Below, piece after piece: positions 34,201 to 46,398 of a stretch of 64,000 bases of DNA. Each line of letters starts with the position of its first letter. Positions within the stretch are counted from its first letter, which is position 1. The notes beneath the pieces were generated by a model. The model saw nothing but the letters and a program-made list of their open reading frames with translations, was not told where the DNA came from and ran no database searches. The DNA comes from Sisyra terminalis (Eukaryota; Arthropoda; Insecta; Neuroptera; Sisyridae), in NCBI GenBank assembly GCA_958496175.1, contig OY292276.1, positions 59,037,080 to 59,101,079 of the forward strand, in the 5' to 3' direction. Made by a program: the position numbers and the translations under genes.

Positions 34201-37200
34201 ATGATTGATATATCCATACTAATAACTTACTGAAGTAAAAAAAAATACTCTCCATCATATTTTAAGTAAATTTTTACATGTTTAAAATGTTTTATTTAGT
34301 CTTAAAACTTATATTTATTAATTTATTTAAGATAAATGCAATAATATAACGATTGTTGACAGTTACGAAAACAAAACACTTTAGAGATTACATGCGCAAG
34401 CGCATTTGCACCAGTCATAGTTTGGGCGATTTTAAATTTGAATTCAAAAAATAAAACTTTAAATTCTTATTTTAAGCTGGATTTAATTGCACTGATTTAT
34501 GCAATTTAATATTTAAACTATTCCACTGTAAACTTGTTAGGACCAAATTATCTAATTTATTAATAATAAAAAATCCATCAATACCACGAACCTAATAGAC
34601 ACCAACGAAACAACTTTATTTAAGACTTTTTTTATGTAAAAATAATAATTTCATCTTAATTTTTGTATGAATCTTTAGAAAAATATGTAAACTAAATGGT
34701 AATAAAGTTTTTGAGGTGAAATTATTGAATTAATTGGTAAAAAAATCTATCAATATCACGAACCTAATAGACGTCAACGTAAACAATTTTCCTTAACCCT
34801 TTTCTTATAAAAAAATTATTAATTTCACCTAAAATTTTTCATGAATCTCTAGAAAAATATGTGAACTAAATGGCAATAAGGTTTTTCAGGCCAAAATATT
34901 GAATTAATTAGTAAAAAAAAATCGATCAATACCACGAACCTAATAGACCCCAACGTAAACAATTTTCCTTAACCCTTTTCTTATAAAAAAATTATCATTT
35001 TCACCTAAATTTTTTTATGAATCTTTAGAAAAATATGTAAACTAAATGGCAATAAAGTTTTTTTGGTGAAATTATTAAATTATTTAGTAAAAAAAAATCC
35101 ATCAATACAATGAATCTAATAGACACCAACATAATGAATTTTCCTTAACCCTTTTCTTATAAAAAAATTATCATTTTCACCTAAATTTTTTTATGAATCT
35201 TTAGAAAAATATGTAAACTAAATGGCAATAAAGTTTTTTTGGTGAAATTATTAAATTATTTACTAAAAAAAAATTGATCAATACCACGAACCTAATAGAC
35301 CTCAACGTAAACAATTTTCCTTAACCCTTTTCTTATAAAAAAATTATAATTTTCACCTAAATTTTTTTATGAATCTCTAGAAAAATATGTAAACTAAATG
35401 GCAATAAAGTTTTTCAGGCCAAAATATTGAATTAATTAATAAAAAAAAATCGATCAATACCACGAACCTAATAGACCTCAACGTAAACAATTTTCCTTAA
35501 CCCTTTTCTTATAAAAAAATTATCATTTTCACCTAAATTTTTTTATGAATCTCTAGAAAAATATGTAAACTAAATGGCAATCAAGTTTTTCAGGCCAAAA
35601 TATTGAATTAATTAGTAAAAAAAAATTGATCAATACCACGAACCTAATAGAAGTCAACGTAAACAATTTTAATTAAGACTTTTCTTATGTCAAAAAAAAA
35701 ATTTCATCTTAAGTTTTGCATGAATCTTTAGAAAAATATGTAAACTAAATAGCAATAAAGTTTTTCTGGTGAAATTATTGAATTAATTGGTAAAAAAAAA
35801 TCCATCAATACCATGAATCTAATATACCCCAACGTAAACAATTTTCTTTAACCCTTTTCTTATAACAAAATTATCAATTTCACTTCAATTTTGGCATGAA
35901 TCTTTAGAAGAGTATGTAAACTAAAGAGTAATAACGTTTTTTAGGCCAAAATATTGAATTAATTAGTAAAAAAAAATCCATAACTACCCTAAGTCCCACC
36001 TCTATGCTAGAGGAGGGTTTTTCTCAGAGCCTTTTCTTATAAATAAATTAACATTTCCACCTTATTTTTAACACTAACATATAGATAAATAACCAAACTA
36101 AGTTGCTAACACACTTTTTAGACATTTTTTTACTTAAATTATAAGAAATTGCCCATAAAACTGCCAATTGTAAGCCTAAATTTTTTTGATTGATATAGCC
36201 ATACTAATAACTTACTGAAGTAAAAAAAATATCCTCCATCATATTTTAAGTAAATTTTTACATGTTTTAAGCATCTTATTCAGCCTTAAAACTTATATTT
36301 ATTAATTTATTTAAGATAAATGCAATAATATAACGATTGTTGACAGTTACGAAAACAAAAACACTTTAGAGATTGCATGCGCAAGCGCATTTGCACCAGC
36401 AATAGTTTGGGCGATTTTAAATTTCAATTCAAAAAATAAAACTTTAAATTCTTATTTTTTAGCTGGATTTAAATCCACTGATTTCTGCAATTTAATTTAT
36501 ATAATTATTCCAAAAAAACATAATTTTGAAATTAGGTCAAAAGCGTTTAAAAGCACGCTTTTATAGTTCAAATAAGTGGATCCTTGTTTAAGTTGAAAAA
36601 GTTTTCAGAATGTCCAGTTTTTTCTTCAATACAAATTCTTTCAACTTTGCAGATCAATTTGCTTCTTCCCCTGGCTTTTTTATAAAAAAATAAAAATAGA
36701 ATAGAGACTGATAAATTTTGTGAAAAAAATAAGAATTAAAATCAAAGTTGTCATTTTGCATGTTTATTAAGTTGAAAGTTAGATAATTTACTTATTTACG
36801 ATGATGTCTACATCGTTTCCACTTTAAATGCTAATCTTTGGTAAGATTCCTGATCTTCCTGATTTCTGGACACCCTGGATGAAATCTCCTTTAATAATAA
36901 TAAGCAAGGGTAGTAAAACTAAAGAATTATTGCCTATCATTTGCTCCAGCTTCTATCAAGGTATATCTTAAGATCTATAGGTGCAAAACTAGTAAAAGTA
37001 CAATTCTGCTTTATATTTAAGTTTCAAAAAAATGGTACGACTTCCAATATCTATTTGTACTAACTTAAACTTCTTCTTCGATGATGATCTACAACAATCT
37101 CAATTTTGATAAAATTATATCTTCATCCTCTTGTAGCCATACCTATTTCCGTTAACAATTCCCATTCGTCCTGTAAAAACGAGCCGTAATGTCCTCGCCG

Positions 37201-37674
37201 TGCAATTGCTTGTGGACATCCCAAATTAATATCGATTCCATCGCAAAAATCCTCAGCAAGCAGCGCAGCATCCAGCAACGTTTTCGGATCATTTCCACAA
37301 AACTGAACAATCAACGGTCGATCTTCTGCAACGGTCACCATCGCCTCTCGCCGATATTTCGGATCTCGACTGAACACAGAACTGTGCAACATTGGCGTAT
37401 AACAAAGTTGTGCTCCATGTCTTCGACTCAACAATCGCCACGCCAACTCACTGGCATCCACCATCGGTGCAACAATCAACCGCGGCGCCCCTAACGACTC
37501 CCTCCAATAATCGATACCTTCTTTCCTGGTCTATCAAATAAGAAAAAAAACACATTTAATTACACAAAGAACATTTTTATTGGTAACATACAAAAATCTT
37601 TTTACACACATTTTTTTTCAAAGCAATCATAATAAAAAGCCTCAAACTTGTGCAAATTTCCCGTGCACATTCAT
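31232..37674 (-). CDS. DUS1L: tRNA-dihydrouridine synthase 1-like (Dus1)
   Basis: Six exons on the minus strand join in phase: 37530-37143, 32539-32344, 32283-32035, 31973-31721, 31661-31482, 31423-31232. A candidate first exon, 37674-37648, would add nine codons (MNVHGKFAQ) with a weak GTTTGA donor and is uncertain. Dus blocks: [57 protein letters not shown] (catalytic Cys in NLGCP), [43 protein letters not shown] and [12 protein letters not shown]. The C-terminal exons carry CSLCPNPS and [15 protein letters not shown], a Cys cluster like that of vertebrate DUS1L. Dus1 reduces uridines 16/17 in the tRNA D-loop with FMN. The intron at 32540-37142 is about 4.6 kb, against about 60-120 bp for the others. 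Confidence 0.93.
32880..36500. repeat. Satellite-like tandem array of ~176-bp monomers inside a duplicated block (DUS1L intron)
   Basis: A monomer with CCATCAATACCACGAACCTA, CAACGTAAACAATTTTCC, TTTTCTTATAAAAAAATTAT and AAATATGTAAACTAAATGGC recurs at about 32937, 33114, 33289, 33465, 33641, 33817, then at about 34575, 34749, 34924, 35100, 35275, 35452, 35629, 35802. Spacing is 173-177 bp. Each run ends in the same diverged unit (CACCTCTATGCTAGAGGAGG, near 34012 and 35998) and a single-copy tail including ATGCGCAAGCGCATTTGCAC (about 34393 and 36378). The leader TTGGGACCAAATTATCTAAT opens only the first run cleanly and recurs before the second. So a 1.6-2.0 kb block was duplicated, with 6 and 8 monomers. 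No coding potential. Confidence 0.9.
36501..37142. other. Remaining intron sequence of DUS1L next to the satellite
   Basis: AT-rich unique sequence with no open frame or repeat I can name. Confidence 0.4.
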
Positions 37675-39340
37675 TCGAAACGACGAAAAAAAAACACGTT
37701 AAATATTATAAAATACAATCCTATGTTAAATTAGTGTCTATAAAAAAGCTCCAGTCAAACGATAAAACGATATTTAAACACTTTCGTGAGATATTTTAAT
37801 TGCACACTTCTCGGTACTCGTAAAAATATGTAATTGCATTTAACAAGTTTTATGCTAAAATTGCATTGAAAATTAATTGACGCTTCGCGATTTTAACATA
37901 GGAATTTCGCAGAGTTTAGAATATATGTTTTTATTTTTATCAATATACATAATGGTAATAATTTATTTTTAATGTTAAGGCAACGATAAACGTAATGATA
38001 TGCGTGGTTATACTTATGCAAATTAAATTATTTGAACCGCTTGGTTTTCAAAAGGGGACTTCTGTTTTTATGGTTGAAAGTAAATAATGATATATCATAA
38101 TATAATGGAGGAATTTCAATTAAAGAAAACATCCGTAAAAGATGAGTATTGTGTAAGACGGCTGCCTACATCCCACACCAGAAAGAGTATGAAAAATCGC
38201 ATCAAACATAGAAATCAATATTTCTGCGGCTTTGATAATTTTAATATTTACTACTATTTTTTCAACAGTAGTAATTATATAATTCCTTCATAGGTGTTTG
38301 AATTTGGTTCATACTAGATAAAGCAATTATAAGTCTTGCTATTAATATGCCTTGATCGTACCCTTTCTTCTATTATATTTTCGCGAAATCTTCAAAAATC
38401 ATGGGTTTTTTCGTCATTTAATATTTTAGCAATATAACATACTGCTTTTGATAATTGAAAAGTGCCAGGAAATAATATTTAAAGATCAGTTTTCTTCAGT
38501 TTTTGGAAATCCATAGCACTAGTTGAAGATAGTTTTGTAAAAAGTTTTCTATGCCGATTAAAAAGTTCTCATTTTCAACCAATTCTTGCATTGTTTTCTT
38601 CTAATTTTGACGCCTTTTTATAAAAGTAATAATACTATCAGAAAGTTCGACATCAGAGTTCAATTTTCTACCAAAAGTATTATTTAAAAATCCAGCTTTT
38701 TGTACAATGATTTTACCACAGGTAGTTGCCTAAAACATTATGTAATAAGTGGTATTTTTTACCAATAGTGATGTACAGTTTTAACAACCCAACATACTTT
38801 AGTTACAAATTGTAATACCTTTGCTTTTTGAAATAAAACCATGTAGTCAAATGCCATAAAATAGCATGTCATTTATAGTTGATAGTTGGTTTATAGGCAT
38901 ACATATTTTGTGGATACTTAAAGTTTTAAGAACATAGGATGGTAGATATAGAGTGCCCAGATATTAATGTAAGTTTTGGTAAAAATTGACACATATACAT
39001 GCACGTATCCATAATTGATTTATATTTTTTTAAACTATGTTCCACCAATTCGATCATTTTGCAACTTTAACATATGATAGCTAACTAATTAAAATATAAG
39101 ATATATTTTTTTGATAGATGTCACTTTCGGAGTTAGTATAAAAAACCACCCCCAAAAAATATAATTCTCGTTTTTTACAGTTTCTAATATTGCAAAAATT
39201 CTAAAAAAAAATAGATTAAAATTAGTTTAATGATAGTCATTTATAGTTTCAATTTCATGAAGATATCTTCAATAGGTATAGAGAAAAAAAAAATTACGTT
39301 AAAGGTTGTCACCCCCACTATACCTTTACTATAAGGATTA
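37675..39340. other. Upstream flank of DUS1L and AT-rich intergenic sequence
   Basis: The DUS1L promoter should be in the first few hundred bases. An open frame at 38087-38293 has no recognisable content. Nothing else stands out. Confidence 0.35.
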
Positions 39341-40677
39341 GGGGTGTAAGATTAAGTGTATAGATGAAAAACAATGCAAGATCCATTCTTTAGACGTGAG
39401 TGCAATTTTTAAATCCTTAATCGGCTAGATCCTTTTTACAATCATATCAGTCAACTTGATTCTGTGATTTACAGTTATAGCATCCATAGAATACCTAGAA
39501 AATGACGTCAATATTACAAACTTTAATTACTAAGACCAAACCAGGAAATTGTCAAAAACTTTTACGAGAAAACAACGGGGCAAACTTCAAGTGCTATTTT
39601 CTCCAAATCAATGAACTGGCCCACCAAAACTCAAATTGCAATGACTACTATTAGAGACGTAAGTTTCAAATCGCTATAAAATCCATCCTAGTCTTCAGTT
39701 TGATTCTCCAAGAACTTTTAGCCTTTTCCCCGGCTTGTTGGACCAAATTATTTTTCGTACATTGATTTTCCGAATAGTAGGACATCAATTCAGTTAACAG
39801 AAACCACAGAAAATGATTGAAATCGTACATCTTTGACCAGGAAATATTGTCTTGAAATTTAGGTTTGAACAGTTTCAATCAGGGACTTCAGAACTACGAA
39901 ATGTTTATGGAAAAGATATTAGTTAATGGAACTATTTAGGAACTTCTAACAAAAGAAAATTTAATACCGTAAATTCTAGTGCCAAGTCCAATGTGGGTCG
40001 TAGAATATTGATTTGCGTATAGGGGTGTAAGATTAAGTGCATAGATAAAAAAAAATGCAAGATCTATTCTTTAGACGTGAGTGCAAATTTCAAATCCTTA
40101 ATCAACTAGATCCTTTTTACAATCATATCAGTCAACTTGATTCTGTGGTTTAAAGTTATAGCATCCATACAATACCTAGAAAATGAAGTCACTATTATAA
40201 ACTTTAATTTTGAGGTCAAACCAGGAAATTGTCAAAATCTATTACGGGAAAACAACGGGGCAAACTTCAAGTGCTATTTTCACCAAATCAATGTACTGGT
40301 ACACCAAAACTCAAATTGCATTGACTACTATTACAGACGTAAGTTTCAAATCGCTATAAAATTCATCCTAGTCTTCAGTTTGATTCTCCAAGAACTTTTA
40401 GCCTTTTCCCCGGCTTGTTGGACCAAATTATTTTTCGTACATTGATTTTCCGAATAGTAGGACATCAATTCAGTTAACAGAAACCACAGAAAATGATTGA
40501 AATCGTACATCTTTGATCAGGAAATATTGTCTTGAAATTTAGGTTTCAATCAGGGACTTCAGAGCTACGAAATGTTTACGGAAAAGATATTAGTTAATAG
40601 AACTGTTTAGGAACTTCTAACAAAAGTAATTTTAATACCGTAAATTCAAGTACCACGTCCAATGTGGGTCGTAGAAC
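39341..40677. repeat. Two-copy tandem duplication, period 681 bp
   Basis: GGGGTGTAAGATTAAGTG begins at 39341 and again at 40022; copies match nearly throughout, ending at CAATGTGGGTCGTAGAA. The copies include CTTTTCCCCGGCTTGTTGGA and ATCATATCAGTCAACTTGA. Copy 2 holds an open frame (40137-40445, 102 codons) that is broken in copy 1, so probably non-coding. Confidence 0.92.
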
Positions 40678-41046
40678 ATGGAACTTGTTTATAATTTAGA
40701 AAAAGGCTGAAGAGCTGAATTAAATTAGCATAGACTTCGGCTTCATATCTTTAAACTTAGCTCTGGGTATAAGAGTTCTAGTTCCTTAAAAAAATTTTGC
40801 CTTTCCATGGCTAAGAGCTCCAGCTCTCCAACTTTGGATTAAAAGAATAAAAATTCAATTCCCTAATACTGACGAGAGTAAACTTGGTTTCCTAAAATGG
40901 TAACAAATGCAAACATTAGATGAACCAATTTGGTGGAAATTCAATTATGATTTAAAGAGGAAACTACCTATACTTTTTAATAATTCTTCAAAATCCAATT
41001 TGATCGAGTTCAAGAATATCTTAAGGAAATGAATTCAAGTCCATGG
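40678..41046. other. Unique AT-rich spacer
   Basis: No gene or repeat recognised. Confidence 0.4.
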
Positions 41047-41530
41047 CATATGATTTCAACCCCATTGCAAATATTTGGGACCTGCTAGGCTATTATGGAA
41101 CTTATCCACAACAATTCCGCGAAAATTGGTAAATAACTGCAACAAATTTGGGATAAGAGATTACTTATTTTAAGTTTTTCATCGAAAGTAATGGTACCAG
41201 TTTACAATTGCCTTAAAACCTACAATTCAAACTGGCACATTAAAAAGCCAATTATAAAACAGGAACCTGTAAATTTTAAATTTAATTCTTTTTCAAAATT
41301 TTAATTTCAACCCCATTGCAAATGTTTGAGCTTATCCACACCAATTCCGCGAAAATTGGTAAATGACTGCAACAAATTTGGGATAAGACATTACTTATTA
41401 AAAGTTTTTCATCGAAAGTAATGGTACCAATTTACAATTGCCTTAAAACCTACGATTCAAACTGGCATATTAAAAAGACAGGTTATAAAACAGGAACCTG
41501 TAAATTTTAAATTTAATTGTTCTCCAAAAT
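41047..41530. repeat. Two-copy tandem duplication, unit about 230-255 bp
   Basis: TTTCAACCCCATTGCAAAT, CAATTCCGCGAAAATTGGTA, CATCGAAAGTAATGGTACCA and AACAGGAACCTGTAAATTTT occur twice in the same order. Copy 2 lacks about 25 bp near its start. Confidence 0.88.
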
Positions 41531-41712
41531 TAATTTCTATCAAAATTTTAATTACTACCAGAAGTCCCTTTTTGTAAAAAAAATAAAATAAAAATAATCA
41601 AGCGGCCTAATTTATCAAAAACTAACATCCCACCATATAATATAACAACCGAAAATTTTTTCAAACTTTTCGCGCACTTTTTAAAACCATACCGAAGCAT
41701 TGTTTGAAACAA

Positions 41713-41853
41713 ATGAACACCCGTCAAAAAGAAAAGACGCGTCTCAAACATGCCGCGTTAAAAACTCGCGAAAATAACGATTTTATAAACGTTTTTGTGT
41801 TTGTAAAGTGTTCAAATTGTGCAATAATTGGCTACAAATGGACAAACAAGCCG
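41713..41853 (+). other. Possible 5' exon with consensus donor
   Basis: An ATG at 41713 opens MNTRQKEKTRLKHAALKTRE, ending in NKP at a strong CCG|GTAAGT donor (41854). It has more CpG than its surroundings. No partner exon was found and the protein is not recognised, so it may be an untranslated first exon or chance. Confidence 0.25.
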
Positions 41854-42699
41854 GTAAGTGTTAATTTTTCTCTTAAATCACATATTACATATACATATAT
41901 GCATGGCTATATTGGCTTAACATACAAACGGCTCAAACGTATGCATCACAAATCGTTGCACAGCATTTTGCCGTAAATTTCATAAATGAAGAAAAAAAAT
42001 TCTACATTCATTATTCAAGCCGATAAAAGCAATCCGTTTTTTTGTTATTTTGTTAACTTTAAATCAATTAAATTGGCATTTTCATTCAATTGGCACCGTT
42101 AAAATATTCAAGTCAGATAGAAAGAAACAAACAATACTAATTCCATTGTATTTGACTCGTTTTGTCTTTGTTTACCATTTTTTATATATAAAATGTATCA
42201 TACATTTTTAAAGCTCGTGATACTAAATAATCAAGAAAGCTTTGACATTTATAATAAAATGAAAAGGGGTTGCAACTACACATCCCCATTTGTTAACAGC
42301 AACAAAATTTATTACTATAATTAATCAAAAATTCTATAATTCGCGAAAAATGAGTAAAAAATATTGAATTCCACCTGCTATTTAGGTGTTTGTTTACGGG
42401 GGGGGGGGGTAGAATTTGTCCTCATTTTTTTTAATTGGTTTAAAATTAACTCACAAAAACGGGGTTGTTTTGACAAGTTTTATACAACTAGTTAGAGATA
42501 TTGAATATTTTATGAAATATTATGTACATTTATTAGTAGTACCCAAGTGGCACGGCCAACTTGTTTAATTAGCCATTCAAGAGAATGGCTAGCCATTTAT
42601 TGGATTTGCTGTCTTTTGTTTTCTACAAAATTGAACAAAAACTCCTAAATTAGTACATGAATAATGTAGACTAGACTGGACCAAAAAAATCGACTATTT

Positions 42700-43560
42700 T
42701 TTGAAAAGTATATCAAAAATATTGTTCAAGGTGACAAAAAAAATATCGGAAAGGTTTGAGCCCTTAATATTAATATTAAGAGGTCATTTTTAATTTCGAT
42801 TTTTTATTTGTGCTTTGATTTTTGCGTCAATGCTGTTAAACTATCAGGGTAAAAAAATTCAACTGCACATATATTTATAGAAAATTAAATTTTCTACAAA
42901 AAAGGTCTCTTTGAAAATTTTTGCCAGACACGCCGTTTCCGAATAATCAAGCTTTTGACAGTGATATAATTTTGAGCTTTATCTTCTTTATTTTGGAATT
43001 TTGTAACTAACGAACAAATAAATATATAGAAATGAATAATATGGATTCTTAAAGGGAATTTAATGCTTTACAAAAAAGGTTTCTTAACGTATTTACATAA
43101 ATTCACTTTTTCAAAAGTTATACACAATTAAAGTTAAATAAAATATTAAATTATTGTTGAATAACTTTTGAAAAAGTGATTTTATGTAAAAACATTAAGA
43201 GACCTTTTTTGTAGAGTGTTAAATTCCCTTCAAGAATCTATATTGTTCATTTCTATATATTTATTTGTTCGTTAGTTACAAAATTCCAAAACAACGAAGA
43301 TACATCTATAAATTATATCAAAGTTAAAAGCTTGATTATTTTTGTAGGGAATTTAATTTTCTATAAATATATGTGCAGATGAATTTTTTTAACTTGATAG
43401 TTTGACAGCATTGACGCAAAAATCAAAGCACAAATAAAAAATGGAAATTAAAAATTATAGACCTCTTAATATTAAGGGCTCAAATCTTCCCGATATTTTT
43501 TTTTTTGTCATCTTGAACAATATTTTCCATATACTTTTCCAAAAAGTAGATAGTCAAAAT
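42700..43560. mobile_element. Large palindromic (foldback) element
   Basis: Arms of about 420 bp (42700-43121 and 43161-43560) are imperfect inverses around a centre at about 43141, with CACTTTTTCAAAAGTTAT facing ATAACTTTTGAAAAAGTG. Both arms carry TTTGAGCCCTTAATATTAAT or its inverse, a phrase shared with the foldback elements at 55.4 and 61.2 kb. No clear target duplication is visible. Likely an older, related non-autonomous element. Confidence 0.7.
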
Positions 43561-43565
43561 CTATT

Positions 43566-44283
43566 TTTTTAGTATTTTTACAAGGTGGGGAATTTATTTT
43601 AGAAGGGTAGAAGGTTTTTACAGAAAAAAAATAATGAAAATTGTTTCTGAAATATTTGGGCAGGACAATGTCTGTTGGGTCAGCTAGTTAAAAGTATTTT
43701 AATTAATAGTACCGGTGGGCAATTGTTAATTGACACCTTATGAAATTTAAATTCCCCCATTTGTAAAAATACTTAAAATTTAGATTTCGATGATCTACAT
43801 TATTTATGTACTATTTGGCTGATACACATTATTTACTAAACAGGCTAGCCATCTGGTTAAATGTTAAATTAAACTAGTTAACAGTGTCACCTATATTCTG
43901 TACGTATGAAAATGAAAAAAATTGGATCAATTACAAATGTATTTTATATTAACCATAGGTTTAACTTGAAAATTATGAAAGTTTTAACAATTTGTGTTAC
44001 TTATATGTTAGGCTAAATGCCCGAAATTGGTATTAGAACCAAATTTTCATTGATGGGAGCAAATCGAGATGCTCAATTTCGGGAATTGAGTCTAACGTTG
44101 ATAAATATTTGTTAGAGGTAATAACAATTTAAAATCTTATTTCTATCTATCTACAAAATTTGCATAACAATTCCTTTCGGGCGAAAGGTTTGGGTAAAAT
44201 GGAAAAAATATATATTCGAAAAGTTTTTTTTTTTTTGACTAGAACAACAGTCTTGCGAGAGGGGGGCGAGGGCGGGAGGATTC
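43566..44283. other. 3' flank of the DHHC gene, AT-rich
   Basis: Probably contains the 3' UTR; no open frame of interest. A GA-rich stretch (GAGAGGGGGGCGAGGGCGGG) sits just past the stop codon at 44257-44276. Confidence 0.4.
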
Positions 44284-46398
44284 TTAGCTATCCTGTTTCT
44301 TATCGCTAATTTCACTAGTTAACACGGCATTGTCTTCCTTTGGTTTAGAACGCGGAGACTCGTTACGTTCGATATTTTCGACACACGTGGAGTTGATTAA
44401 ACTATTGGTGATCGAGGTGGTCAGGCTGCACACGGAGTGACGACATGGTACAGGTGAGGCCGGATTCGAGAGGCCACTCTCGTGGATGGGCGAGAGGGTC
44501 GGCGACTTGGGGCGGTTGTGTAGAATGGTGTGGCGTCTACGACGCCGATAGCGGCGAATTTCGCCGTAGTTCTGGCTCGTTGTGTTTTCGATCGAGGACG
44601 AAATCAGGTTATCGATGAAATCATCGGGCGGCGAGAAGTTGGAAATGCGATTGTTGCATTCGGATGGACGTAGGACGTTCAAGTTGTCGAGCAGCTGGGA
44701 GCTGTTGAGGCCGTTGTGATTGATGAGGCGACGACGCGCCGGCACCGGCGGCGGAACGTGCAGCGGGATAACGCGGGACGATATTTCACTGACGCTCGGA
44801 TGCCCGTTGTTTGGGGTTTCGGTCTCTTTTAAAGGCACTACTTGATTATTACGGTACGGATTCGAGTTGGTTAACAACAGGTTATTGTTCGATTGTTGCG
44901 CCCGACGGCGAGTTCGTAGATTGGTTAGGACGCGGAAGAGAAGACGGATGCGTAGCGCGGCACGGGATTGACGTCGGCGACGTCTGGGTCGCGAAGAATT
45001 CGCGATATTTGTACTATTCGAATCGGCGGGATTGGTGCTGGTGGAAGCCATCGCTGGATTCTGTCCGGGATCGGTTTGAAATGCGCACACGTGCGGCTCA
45101 TCCGGACTGTCGGGCACCGAAGCGCAACAATTCCACTTGCCAATCTTTGCTTTTTTCACGGGACTCTTTCGAGGCACCGCGGAAATTTCATTCACTGTAA
45201 TACAACAACTGCACTCTTCCAACACGTGCGTTTTACTGGAATCGATACCTTGAGGATCTTCGATCGAATTCTCATCGTTTCGATCGATTTTTGCAACTTT
45301 TTTCGAACAGCAACCGTTTGAGTTTTCGCTTGATCGACTCGACATGCATTTGCTCTCTTCAATGATGGCGCATGATGTGAAAAACGTAAGATTGGCCGTG
45401 CGAGTTTTACGATCGCAACAGTGTAACGTGGATGGACGATGGTGATGATGGTGGTTGGATGTGTTGATCGTTGAGGATGACGAAGCGATACCATTTGCGA
45501 TTTCGACGGACGGAGTTGATTGTGACGGTTGAATGGACGGCGGAGCCGTCGACATCAAGTTCGGACGGTATGCACGAATGTATTCGTACGTGGTAAGTCC
45601 CAAAAAGGAAATATACAAATGAAAGAAGCATAAATGAAGAAGAAGACCTGCAGTAATGGCGGCAAGAACTCCCAATGCGCCTACTATAATCAGAAATGCA
45701 CTGTCTCCGGTTGTTGAGGAGTTTGAGGAGGATTCCGTAGGAGTTTGTGGCGTGGACGTTTCATTCACGTGCACGTGTTGCGATACATCACTCCACTGGG
45801 CCAACCATTGAGGATTGACGTAATAGAGCACGATTTCGCCCAGACAGACGATCAAGACCGCGATAGCGGTCACAACGGCCGACGTGACGCACATCAAAAA
45901 CGGCGCATAGTTTCTACCGCCAATACAATGATTCAACCATTTACAGTGATGATCGAATTTGGCTACGCATTTATTACAAACGCTACAGTGTTTCGTACGA
46001 GGTCCACTCGTCTGAATGTTACACAAATGGCACCGTCCGTTTTCAATAACATGTGCATGTTTGCTACGATCGAATTCCGGCACCGGTTGCTTTTGTTTCA
46101 GACGTCGTAGAGCCGGATCGGCCGGATCCAGCAGCAATGCCGTCACGTGCGAAATCAAGTGACTCAGAAACAGCACGCTGAAGATGGTCAACAAGGCGGG
46201 CTGCAGTGTGGCCCGCAGTCCCGGAATAACGACCAAATAGCAAGTGACCACCGAAAATCCAAGCGCCAACCAGCCGACAACTTGTTGCGGATGCAACGGC
46301 AATTGGAGACCGTGACCGCGTCGCCACTTGCGATATTCCGGCGGTCCTGTATTAGTCTGGACCGAACAAAAGCCGCCGACTGGTTCGCTGAGCATCAT
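44284..46398 (-). CDS. DHHC palmitoyltransferase, ZDHHC1/11-like, intronless
   Basis: One open frame on the minus strand, 704 aa from the ATG at 46398 (MMLSEPVGGF). Upstream frame is open to 46536 but has no ATG, and the region before GPPEYRKWRRGHG is not conserved. Hydrophobic segments at about 42-60, 67-88, 170-193 and 234-262 give the usual four membrane helices. The Cys-rich domain (123-165) reads CHLCNIQTSGPRTKHCSVC, then CNKCVAKFDHHCKWLNHC, with DHHC at 149-152; TTYE (269-272) is the TTxE motif. From about 280 a 425-residue Ser/Asn/Arg-rich tail includes six His in a row and several basic RRRRR runs. It S-acylates proteins at intracellular membranes. The gene is unlike its multi-exon neighbours and has less AT-rich codon use; retroposition or simple intron loss are both possible. 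Confidence 0.92.
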   Translation of the reverse strand: MMLSEPVGGFCSVQTNTGPPEYRKWRRGHGLQLPLHPQQVVGWLALGFSVVTCYLVVIPGLRATLQPALLTIFSVLFLSHLISHVTALLLDPADPALRRLKQKQPVPEFDRSKHAHVIENGRCHLCNIQTSGPRTKHCSVCNKCVAKFDHHCKWLNHCIGGRNYAPFLMCVTSAVVTAIAVLIVCLGEIVLYYVNPQWLAQWSDVSQHVHVNETSTPQTPTESSSNSSTTGDSAFLIIVGALGVLAAITAGLLLHLCFFHLYISFLGLTTYEYIRAYRPNLMSTAPPSIQPSQSTPSVEIANGIASSSSTINTSNHHHHHRPSTLHCCDRKTRTANLTFFTSCAIIEESKCMSSRSSENSNGCCSKKVAKIDRNDENSIEDPQGIDSSKTHVLEECSCCITVNEISAVPRKSPVKKAKIGKWNCCASVPDSPDEPHVCAFQTDPGQNPAMASTSTNPADSNSTNIANSSRPRRRRRQSRAALRIRLLFRVLTNLRTRRRAQQSNNNLLLTNSNPYRNNQVVPLKETETPNNGHPSVSEISSRVIPLHVPPPVPARRRLINHNGLNSSQLLDNLNVLRPSECNNRISNFSPPDDFIDNLISSSIENTTSQNYGEIRRYRRRRRHTILHNRPKSPTLSPIHESGLSNPASPVPCRHSVCSLTTSITNSLINSTCVENIERNESPRSKPKEDNAVLTSEISDKKQDS

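Noticed and set aside
32880..36500. CRISPR-like array
   Set aside because: The whole ~176-bp unit repeats without variable spacers, in a eukaryotic intron; it is a satellite.
40137..40445. 102-codon open frame in the 681-bp duplication
   Set aside because: The other copy is interrupted and no family resemblance is visible.
42398..42410. Run of about 11 G in AT-rich DNA
   Set aside because: A single homopolymer; possibly a sequencing or assembly effect, no structure around it.
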